Origin: Bacteriovoracales bacterium
Lineage (GTDB): Bacteria > Bdellovibrionota > Bacteriovoracia > Bacteriovoracales > Bacteriovoracaceae
Length of the DNA: 5,695 bases
Assembly (NCBI GenBank): GCA_007117175.1
Contig: SKGZ01000164.1
Location: 1-5,695, forward strand
Reading direction: 5' to 3'
The position numbers were made by a program, and so were the translations under genes. This document shows, in pieces, positions 1 to 5,171 of the stretch. The notes beneath the pieces were generated by a model, which saw nothing but the letters and a program-made list of their open reading frames with translations, did not search any database and was not told where the DNA came from. Every line of letters begins with the position of its first letter. Position 1 is the stretch's first letter.

Positions 1-1
1 C

Positions 2-208
2 TCCCTTATTCCTCTGGGGCTGATCACTACCGCTATTCCTATTTCTCCAGCAGGTCTAGGTGTAGGTCATGTGGCCTTTGATCAACTCTTTCAATTCATT
101 GGAATTGAAGGTGGAGCGAGCTTATTTAATTTGTTTTTTCTGGCTCAATTGTTTATGTTTTTAGCAGGAGTCTTTTTTTACTTACAAAGAAATAATGATG
201 AATGCTAA
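2..208 (+). CDS. Lysylphosphatidylglycerol synthase transmembrane / flippase-like (YbhN-type) protein, C-terminal part
   Basis: The reading frame is open from base 2 and ends at TAA 206-208, giving the last 68 residues; the 5' part lies outside the window. The visible tail is strongly hydrophobic. It carries a Pro/Gly-rich loop (IPISPAGLGVGHVAF, about residues 13-27 of the fragment), then a Gly-Gly-Ala and Phe-Asn segment and a last membrane helix ending in a short polar tail. A PxGLGVGHVAF loop followed by GA..FN is, from memory, characteristic of the C-terminus of the lysylphosphatidylglycerol-synthase transmembrane domain family (YbhN/UPF0104). Members are inner-membrane proteins, some implicated in lipid flipping, but most have no proven substrate. 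The stop overlaps the start of the next gene by 14 bp, which suggests an operon with translational coupling. Family assignment is fairly secure; function is unknown. Confidence 0.72.
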   Translation, partial: SLIPLGLITTAIPISPAGLGVGHVAFDQLFQFIGIEGGASLFNLFFLAQLFMFLAGVFFYLQRNNDEC

Positions 209-1409
209 ATTTCTCTTTTTAATTGGCGCGGGGCTATTACTGAGTTTTGGCTATATACTAACATTAGTTCCTAATAATGATCATACTCAACTGTTTGATC
301 GAGCAGTCTTATTCTACCAACAAGGAAAACTACTAAGCTACGGTGTTCATGCAGGAGGCTCACTAGGAGTAGTCCCTGGCCCTCTCATTGGAATTCTAAG
401 CGCTCTACCCTATTGGCTCTATCCTCATCCCTATTCTCCCATGATTTTCATTCTATTGCTTCACATTGCTAGTTATTTCCTGATCCACCGAGTACTGCAA
501 AATTTTTTATCAGAAAAATCATTACTCATTTACTGCGCCATGTTTTGGTTGCTGCCTTGGAGGGCCAGTGAAGTGGTGCTATGGAATATCTCCTATCTTT
601 TCTTTTTCTCAGCAGTCCATCTCTATACTGGCTATCGCTGCTCTCAAAAGAAAAGCTTCCTCTTCACTTTTTTACACGTAATTAACTTAGGATTTGTTTT
701 TCAAATCCATTACAGTGCCATGATTCTGCTTCTTGCTAGTCTGTACTTTGTGTTTAAAAGAAAAGTTCATATTCACTGGCCCGCAGTGATCACTGGTTTT
801 TTATTAGTGTGTGCTAGCTTAATTCCCTTTATTCTTGATTACTATCATCAACAATTACCCTATCAATTAGGATCCGCTCCAGAAAAAGAGAATCGATATT
901 TTATGAGAGGCCTGATCACTGTTTTTCCCGTTCTTAAATCACTTCTTTATTGGATTCGCTTTGCTTCGCTCTACACCTCGAGAAGCATCATTCAATACAC
1001 AGATCTTAGCTGGCTACATGAAAGTTTGACTCTTTATTGGAAATGGTTTGCCCTTTTTTTAGGAGTACTCACCACAGGTATCAGCGCCTATCTTAACTTT
1101 CTTTTTTTCAAAGCGGCAAAGAAGGAAAATCATTTTTTAAAAAGCTATCTTGTTTCACTTATTCTTGCCATGCTGATCGCCACCGGAATTAGCCCTATGA
1201 CTTCTACTCATTGGCATGTCTTAATTATTTTCCACGCTGCACTTCTTCCAGTAGCCATACAATTACCTCAACAACAACTCTATCTTAAATATAAAAAAGC
1301 AATTCACATTAGCTTTATTTCTTTTTGTGTCTTGATCAATTTGCTAGCAATCATGAAAAGTGAAAACCACCACTTTCTGTCTCATTCCACTGAATTTAAA
1401 TCTGAATGA
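195..1409 (+). CDS. Polytopic membrane protein, probable GT-C-type (ArnT/PMT-like) glycosyltransferase
   Basis: This 404-residue protein is hydrophobic almost throughout. A first membrane helix (about residues 6-25) is followed by a loop containing D29 and D35, then a Gly/Pro-rich stretch (about 54-63, ending VVPGPL) and roughly nine further helices. That arrangement (helix, Asp-bearing first outer loop, then a GP element before the second helix) is typical of GT-C glycosyltransferases. These transfer sugars from polyprenyl-phosphate donors on the periplasmic side, and the catalytic Asp sits in that first loop. The whole-protein match is only by pattern, so the donor and acceptor are unknown. 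Tandem ATGs at 195 and 198 are both possible starts; no good Shine-Dalgarno is visible, only AAGA at 187-190, and the gene probably depends on coupling to the overlapping upstream gene. Its 3' end overlaps the convergent glycosyltransferase gene by 28 bp. It is visibly more AT-rich than the genes to its right. An alternative is an O-antigen polymerase-like or other uncharacterised membrane protein. Confidence 0.68.
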   Translation: MMNAKFLFLIGAGLLLSFGYILTLVPNNDHTQLFDRAVLFYQQGKLLSYGVHAGGSLGVVPGPLIGILSALPYWLYPHPYSPMIFILLLHIASYFLIHRVLQNFLSEKSLLIYCAMFWLLPWRASEVVLWNISYLFFFSAVHLYTGYRCSQKKSFLFTFLHVINLGFVFQIHYSAMILLLASLYFVFKRKVHIHWPAVITGFLLVCASLIPFILDYYHQQLPYQLGSAPEKENRYFMRGLITVFPVLKSLLYWIRFASLYTSRSIIQYTDLSWLHESLTLYWKWFALFLGVLTTGISAYLNFLFFKAAKKENHFLKSYLVSLILAMLIATGISPMTSTHWHVLIIFHAALLPVAIQLPQQQLYLKYKKAIHISFISFCVLINLLAIMKSENHHFLSHSTEFKSE

Positions 1410-2341
1410 GTGATGAGGCTCTCCACCACAAAGCGTGGTCTTTGCTTTGCCTCAAAGTAAATTCTTCCAATATACTCACCCAGAATTCCAATTCCCAAGA
1501 GTTGCACTCCACCCAAGAACAAAATAGCAACAATTAAAGAAGGGTAACCGGGAACGGGATTTCCCCAAAAAATTTTTTCAATGACCATCCACAACGCTAA
1601 TCCAAAAGAACAAAGAGCTATCAATAATCCCGCATAAGTCCAAACCTTTAAAGGCATGGTAGAAAAACTGGTCAATCCCTCTATCGCCAAATTCCACAAC
1701 TTAAAAAAATTAAACTTAGTCTGTCCTGCTGCTCTAGCAGGTCTAGTGTATGAAACTATTTCCGTCTTAAATCCTGGCCAACTAAAAAGACCTTTCATAA
1801 AAAGATTTCTCTCCGGTAAGCCCTGAATGACTTTGACAATAGAGTGATCAATTAAACGAAAATCCCCCACATTTTCTTCAATAGGACATTCACTTAATTG
1901 ATTAAAGATTTTATAAAACCACTTAGCACTTAATCTTTTTAGCAAGGTATCATTGCCGCGATCTACTCTTTTGGCCAAAACCATTTTTACTTTGCCTTGA
2001 TACTTGGCCAGCATTTCAATCACTACCTGCAATGGATCTTGTAAGTCCGCATCAATGGGCACGACCGCCCCCGCTTGAGTGACATCAATCACACTCAGTC
2101 CCGCTAATAAGGCTGATTCTTTGCCGAAGTTACGACTTAAGTTCATCAACTTCACCTTGGGATCTTGTTCAATTAATTTTTGAATCACCAGCGCTGACTG
2201 ATCAGAAGAACCATCGTTGACAAATAAAATTTCTAAATCTAACTGACATAATTCAGGATAAGATCTCACCTCTTGATAGAATTTTTCAATCACTTCTTCT
2301 TCGTTGAAGACAGGCACCAACAATGTCAACTTTCCTCTCAT
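1382..2341 (-). CDS. GtrB/DPM1-like family 2 glycosyltransferase (polyprenyl-phosphate sugar transferase)
   Basis: This 319-residue enzyme should transfer a sugar from a nucleotide sugar to undecaprenyl phosphate at the cytoplasmic face of the inner membrane. The GT-A domain covers about residues 5-220: VPVFNEEE (9-16), the VNDGSSD nucleotide-binding element (41-47), LSRNFGKE (68-75), the metal-binding DADLQDP (97-103, DxD at 97-99), and GDFRLID (159-165). The membrane-proximal R200-P-A-R203-xxG-xTKF motif and FSTMPLK (226-232) precede two transmembrane helices at about 235-256 and 267-288. The tail GEYIGRIYFEAKQRP (288-302) is the usual end of the GtrB/CsbB/YfdH group, and the length is normal for it. 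The ATG overlaps the rarA stop (ATGA) and has its own GGAG 8 nt upstream, so it is probably the second gene of a rarA operon. The family is secure; the sugar cannot be read from sequence alone, with glucose, glucosamine-type sugars, mannose or uronic acids all known for relatives. Confidence 0.92.
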   Translation of the reverse strand: MRGKLTLLVPVFNEEEVIEKFYQEVRSYPELCQLDLEILFVNDGSSDQSALVIQKLIEQDPKVKLMNLSRNFGKESALLAGLSVIDVTQAGAVVPIDADLQDPLQVVIEMLAKYQGKVKMVLAKRVDRGNDTLLKRLSAKWFYKIFNQLSECPIEENVGDFRLIDHSIVKVIQGLPERNLFMKGLFSWPGFKTEIVSYTRPARAAGQTKFNFFKLWNLAIEGLTSFSTMPLKVWTYAGLLIALCSFGLALWMVIEKIFWGNPVPGYPSLIVAILFLGGVQLLGIGILGEYIGRIYFEAKQRPRFVVESLITHSDLNSVE

Positions 2342-3552
2342 TGCAAACTCTCCAATCGCTGTTTTAACTGCCCTTCTCGCCCTCTTTCAGTGGGTTGGTA
2401 AAACTGATGGCCATTGGCTCCATAGTCTTGCTTCACAAATCCTTGTGAAAAATTATGGGGATACTGATACTTTTTCTTATCAGGGTGGTGATTTCTTAAA
2501 TGAGTGGGCACTTCAAGACTAGGCTGGCTTTGTACATACTCCATGGCCAAATTAATCGCTTGGTAGCTAGCATTACTTTTGTGAGTGGCAGCCAAATAGC
2601 TGGTGGCCTGAGCTAAAGTGATTCGCGCCTCTGGCATTCCAATCTTCTCCACCGCTTGTAAGGCATTCATCGCTAAGGCCAGAGCACTGGGATCAGCATT
2701 GCCTACATCCTCAGAAGCAAAAATCACCAACCGACGGGCAATAAAAACTGGATCTTCTCCCCCTTCCAACATCACTGCCAACCATAACAGTGCGCTTTGA
2801 GGATCACTACCTCGCATGCTCTTAATAAAAGCAGAAATAACATCGTAATGACGTTCGCTATTCTTATCGTAGCGGCGCACTTGCTCCCCCATTAACTGGG
2901 CAATCTGTGGCTGAGGCGGAGCCAATTCACCCAACTCCACAAAGGCCTGTAAGGTATTAATGGCAATGCGAGCATCTCCATTGCTAAGCTGAGCAATCTC
3001 GCTCAGTGATAAGAGCTCAAAACTGACCTCTTGTTTTTCCACGCAGCTTTTTAAAATATTAAACAGATCATTTTCACTCAGTGCTTGCAGGCGAATAATT
3101 TTCAAACGAGAAAGCAGAGCTGGATTTAAACTCACCCTGGGATTTTCTGTGGTTGCCCCCACGAGGACAAAATCGCCTCTTTCCACGTAGGGCAAGAGGG
3201 CATCTTGCTGAGCTTTATTAAAGCGATGAATTTCATCAATAAAGATTAAACTTTGTTTTTGTCCCAATAGTGGCGTGCTCTGCGCCTCAATTGCCCGCTG
3301 AATTAATTTCTTCAGATCGGCCACTCCCCCCAGCACAGCATTAAAACTATAAAACTCCCTTTCACTCACTTGTGCCAGCAATTGGGCCAATGTGGTTTTT
3401 CCACAACCACTAGGACCGGTCAACACCAAGGAAGAAAAATTGCCCTTGAGCAAATGGGGGTATTTTTGAAAAATCTCTTGCTGGCCATAAAACTGCTGCC
3501 AGCTTTGCGGGCGTAGTTGGTGGGCCCAAGGAATATTGGCGCTTGTGTTCAT
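2338..3552 (-). CDS. rarA: RarA (MgsA/WRNIP1-family) AAA+ ATPase, replication-associated recombination protein A
   Basis: This 404-residue cytoplasmic AAA+ clamp-loader-like ATPase belongs to the RarA/MgsA family, which acts at stalled or gapped replication forks and, in E. coli, interacts with SSB. Visible motifs are the N-terminal LRPQ...GQ element (13-24), Walker A GPSGCGKT (46-53), Walker B LIFIDEIHRFN (102-112, D106-E107), sensor 1 GATTENPR (132-139), the arginine finger in ALLSR (R149) and sensor 2 GDARIAINTL (R195). The C-terminal tetramerisation part has SMRGSDPQSALLWLAVMLEGGEDP and RRLVIFASEDVGNADP, hallmarks of RarA rather than RuvB or DnaX. The protein is somewhat shorter than E. 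coli RarA (about 447). The usual GYGK-containing stretch after HLRN looks condensed. The start is the ATG at 3552. A TTG at 3570 in the same frame would add six residues (MGIIPW) and abut the divergent epimerase start, so it is less likely. No Shine-Dalgarno is visible. The stop overlaps the downstream glycosyltransferase ATG. Confidence 0.96.
   Translation of the reverse strand: MNTSANIPWAHQLRPQSWQQFYGQQEIFQKYPHLLKGNFSSLVLTGPSGCGKTTLAQLLAQVSEREFYSFNAVLGGVADLKKLIQRAIEAQSTPLLGQKQSLIFIDEIHRFNKAQQDALLPYVERGDFVLVGATTENPRVSLNPALLSRLKIIRLQALSENDLFNILKSCVEKQEVSFELLSLSEIAQLSNGDARIAINTLQAFVELGELAPPQPQIAQLMGEQVRRYDKNSERHYDVISAFIKSMRGSDPQSALLWLAVMLEGGEDPVFIARRLVIFASEDVGNADPSALALAMNALQAVEKIGMPEARITLAQATSYLAATHKSNASYQAINLAMEYVQSQPSLEVPTHLRNHHPDKKKYQYPHNFSQGFVKQDYGANGHQFYQPTERGREGQLKQRLESLQ
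2350..2353 (-). promoter_or_regulatory. Ribosome binding site of the GtrB-like gene, inside the 3' end of rarA
   Basis: On the minus strand GGAG lies 8 nt before the ATG at 2341, within the last codons of rarA. Together with the 4-bp ATGA stop/start overlap it supports both translational coupling and independent initiation, and it confirms the start chosen for the glycosyltransferase. Confidence 0.7.
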
Positions 3553-3564
3553 CCATGGTATTAT
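3536..3564 (+). promoter_or_regulatory. Predicted sigma70-type promoter of the epimerase gene (leaderless transcript expected)
   Basis: TTGGCG at 3536-3541 (4 of 6 matches to TTGACA) is separated by exactly 17 bp from TATTAT at 3559-3564 (5 of 6 matches to TATAAT). A start point 7 bp downstream of the -10 falls on 3571, the A of the epimerase ATG. No Shine-Dalgarno precedes that ATG, which fits a leaderless mRNA. The -35 box lies antisense over rarA codons 4-6. This is a prediction from consensus matching and spacing only. Confidence 0.5.
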
Positions 3565-3588
3565 GCCCAAATGAGAACCTTAAAAAAA
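3560..3588 (-). promoter_or_regulatory. Possible rarA operon promoter sharing the -10 region with the epimerase promoter
   Basis: Read on the minus strand, 3565-3560 is CATAAT, a 5 of 6 match to the -10 consensus, and a start about 7 bp further falls at 3553-3552, at the rarA ATG. The -35 position (about 3588-3583) is only a T-run, so this side is much weaker than the opposite promoter. It overlaps the plus-strand -10 by 5 bp and has the same leaderless geometry. Another rarA promoter further inside the epimerase gene cannot be excluded. Confidence 0.3.
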
Positions 3589-4545
3589 GTTTTTCTCACC
3601 GGTGCAGCCGGTTTTATTGGCTCACGCACCGCTCAATTTCTACTGGACCAGCAAATTGAAGTGGTAGCCGTGGATAATCTCAATAATTATTATGATCCCA
3701 AGCTGAAAGAGCACCGACTCATCCCCTTAAATCAATCCAAGCTCTTTCACTTTTATCCTGCTGATATCGAAAATCTGTCACAAATGCGAGAGATTTTTCA
3801 GGCCCATCAAAAGCAAACTCCCTTTGACGCCATTATCAACCTGGCCGCCCGGGCCGGAGTTCGCTACAGCATGGAAAATCCCCATATTTATCTTTCCACC
3901 AATGCTCAGGGGACTTTAAACCTATTGGAACTGGCCAGAGAATTCGCCATTGGCAAATTCACTCTAGCCTCCACTTCCTCTCTCTACGCCGGTTGCCAGA
4001 TGCCCTTTAACGAAGAGTTGGCAGTAAACACTCCCATCTCTCCCTATGCCGCCTCTAAAAAAGCTGCCGAGGCCATGTGCTATAGCTATCACAGCCTCTA
4101 TCAATTAGATGTTTCAGTGGTGCGCTACTTCACAGTCTTTGGCCCTGCCGGCAGACCTGATATGAGCTTGTATCGCTTCATTAAATGGATTCAAGCTGAA
4201 AAAGCCATTGAACTCTACGGTGATGGAACCCAGAGCCGAGACTTCACCTTTGTGGATGACATTGCCCGAGGCACTATCGCCGCCACCACTCATGATGTGG
4301 GCTATGAAGTGATTAACTTAGGGGGAGGTCGCAACCCAGTGACACTTCTGCAGATTATCGAAAAGCTAGAAAAACTCATCGGCAAAAAAGCTATCATCGA
4401 TTTCCAACCAGCTCACTGCGCCGATCTCAAAGAAACATGGGCCGATATTCAAAAGGCCCATCAACTACTTCATTGGAAGCCAGAGATTTCACTAGATGAA
4501 GGTTTGGCCAAAACAGTGCAATGGCACCGAGATTTTGATCTTTAA
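3571..4545 (+). CDS. NAD-dependent nucleotide-sugar epimerase, UDP-glucuronate 4-epimerase-like (extended SDR)
   Basis: This 324-residue cytoplasmic enzyme should invert C4 of a UDP-sugar through an NAD-bound keto intermediate. It has the extended-SDR Rossmann motif TGAAGFIG (10-17) and an acidic residue ending strand 2 within VAVDNLNNYYDPKLKEHRL (D35). It also has NLAARAGVRYSMENP (90-104), catalytic S136 in STSS, and the Y159-xxx-K163 pair in SPYAASK. The C-terminal sugar-binding part has RYFTVFGPAGRPDMSLYRF, SRDFTFVDDIARG, and ETWAD. The NNYYDP.LK..RL stretch, AGVRYS.ENP and GPAGRPDM suggest UDP-glucuronate 4-epimerases more than classical GalE, but UDP-glucose or UDP-GlcNAc 4-epimerase remains possible. 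The ATG at 3571 is chosen because it sits two residues before the first Rossmann strand region and matches the family's usual N-terminus. An in-frame extension to 3517 would overlap rarA coding and carries no family similarity. It diverges from rarA by 18 bp and converges with the next gene, leaving 10 bp. Confidence 0.9.
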   Translation: MRTLKKVFLTGAAGFIGSRTAQFLLDQQIEVVAVDNLNNYYDPKLKEHRLIPLNQSKLFHFYPADIENLSQMREIFQAHQKQTPFDAIINLAARAGVRYSMENPHIYLSTNAQGTLNLLELAREFAIGKFTLASTSSLYAGCQMPFNEELAVNTPISPYAASKKAAEAMCYSYHSLYQLDVSVVRYFTVFGPAGRPDMSLYRFIKWIQAEKAIELYGDGTQSRDFTFVDDIARGTIAATTHDVGYEVINLGGGRNPVTLLQIIEKLEKLIGKKAIIDFQPAHCADLKETWADIQKAHQLLHWKPEISLDEGLAKTVQWHRDFDL

Positions 4546-4555
4546 CAGCGCGGCC

Positions 4556-5113
4556 CTAATCCACCTTCACAGCTTTACTTAAATCAAAATCCACCCGAAA
4601 CTCGCGCCCTTCGCGCACGAGTACGTAACTAAAAAACTTTTTCGGATAAAGGTAGAGCTTCCATGTATTGGTGATGGACTGGGGAATTTCATTGTCCACA
4701 AACATCTGTTTGGTAAAATCATCAGCGGGAAAGCTTTGCACCTGATCCCAACCGCGATCTTGAGTGTGACCACCGTATAAACTCACCTTCTCGGGAGTGC
4801 CATCACTGTGGCGATGATCGTGCTTTAAGCTAAGTCCTGAGCCTGTTTGAGTGATGATCCAAGTGCGCGAGCGATTTTCTCCCACGTGAAAGGGGATCTC
4901 AATGCGATCTTGCTGGCATTTTTTAACATGCATCACCAAGCGGCCATCAAAACCCTCACTTTTGGGAAAGTCCACCACTAGTTTTCCCTCAAAGGCCTTG
5001 CCACAAAGGTTTTTAAGGGCCTGAAAAAAGGCATTGTGCTCCTTGGCGGCCACTGCATGGGCGTTGATATGGATAAGGGACAAAAGAATGATGAGCGTCT
5101 TAAAAGTTTTCAA
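4556..5113 (-). CDS. Conserved secreted protein of unknown function (TTG start)
   Basis: I do not recognise a characterised function. With the TTG at 5113 as start, the product is 185 residues. It begins with a textbook Sec signal peptide: MKTFK, a hydrophobic core at about 6-16, and an AHA or VAA cleavage site near 20-23, with no lipobox Cys. It should be exported to the periplasm or outside. The mature part has just two cysteines (C37, C66), able to form a disulfide, and a beta-rich look. A striking segment runs IPFHVGENRSRTWII (73-87), then LKHDHRHSDG (96-105), then YGGHT (113-117). It ends in FRVDFDLSKAV (172-182). From memory this pattern (RSRTW, KHDHRH.DG, YGG, FRV.FDL) recurs in uncharacterised secreted proteins of other proteobacteria. 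TTG is preferred because AGGAGG lies 5 nt upstream. A start at ATG 5149 would prefix a charged 12-residue peptide to the signal sequence and lacks a ribosome binding site. The stop is TAG, 10 bp from the convergent epimerase stop. Confidence 0.85.
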   Translation of the reverse strand: MKTFKTLIILLSLIHINAHAVAAKEHNAFFQALKNLCGKAFEGKLVVDFPKSEGFDGRLVMHVKKCQQDRIEIPFHVGENRSRTWIITQTGSGLSLKHDHRHSDGTPEKVSLYGGHTQDRGWDQVQSFPADDFTKQMFVDNEIPQSITNTWKLYLYPKKFFSYVLVREGREFRVDFDLSKAVKVD

Positions 5114-5118
5114 CTTTT

Positions 5119-5124
5119 CCTCCT
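5119..5124 (-). promoter_or_regulatory. Strong Shine-Dalgarno deciding the TTG start of the secreted-protein gene
   Basis: Minus-strand AGGAGG (plus-strand CCTCCT) is followed by a 5-nt spacer (AAAAG) and TTG at 5113. It is the best ribosome binding site in the window. It lies inside the longer ATG-initiated frame, where it encodes Glu-Glu, so it argues for the internal TTG as the real start. Confidence 0.85.
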
Positions 5125-5136
5125 CTGAAAATTTCG

Positions 5137-5159
5137 CTAGTATTGCCATTTAATACTAG
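5137..5159. repeat. Perfect 8-bp inverted repeat in the divergent promoter region (candidate operator)
   Basis: CTAGTATT at 5137-5144 and AATACTAG at 5152-5159 are exact reverse complements separated by 7 bp (GCCATTT). The dyad lies in the 58-bp gap between the secreted-protein gene and korA. Its right arm overlaps the first two bases of the korA ribosome binding site, and both arms contain -10-like sequence (TAGTAT on either strand). The size and spacing suit a homodimeric helix-turn-helix repressor or activator site. Alternatively, in a korA transcript starting upstream it would form a hairpin touching the Shine-Dalgarno. Confidence 0.6.
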
Positions 5160-5163
5160 GTGA
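5158..5163 (+). promoter_or_regulatory. korA ribosome binding site favouring the second ATG
   Basis: AGGTGA lies 8 nt before the ATG at 5172 but only 2 nt before the in-frame ATG at 5166. Normal spacing therefore selects 5172 (product beginning MNDNK) over 5166 (beginning MSMND). Confidence 0.7.
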
Positions 5164-5171
5164 AAATGAGT

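Noticed and set aside
1354..1380. Possible minus-strand terminator after the GtrB-like gene (GAAAGTG paired with CACTTTTC)
   Set aside because: The stem is A/T-rich with an 8-nt loop and no clean T-run follows, so chance pairing is likely.
1425..1448. Possible terminator after the GT-C-like gene (ACCAC-AAAGC-GTGGT, then CTTTGCTTT)
   Set aside because: The stem is only 5 bp and the following tract is broken by G and C. It also lies inside the glycosyltransferase coding sequence, so it is too weak to call.
2304..2522. 72-codon open frame on the plus strand
   Set aside because: It lies antisense over the rarA 3' end and the glycosyltransferase start, both supported by strong family motifs. It has no ribosome binding site and no recognisable product.
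2618..2800. 60-codon open frame on the plus strand
   Set aside because: It is wholly antisense to the RarA C-terminal domain, and its low-complexity composition is what a shadow of a real gene gives.
3517..3570. N-terminal extension of the epimerase from an upstream ATG
   Set aside because: It would overlap rarA coding by 36 bp and adds 18 residues unlike the family. The ATG at 3571 directly precedes the Rossmann motif and fits the predicted promoter.
4579..4773. 64-codon open frame on the minus strand
   Set aside because: It is an alternative frame inside the secreted-protein gene, whose own frame has a signal peptide and a strong ribosome binding site.
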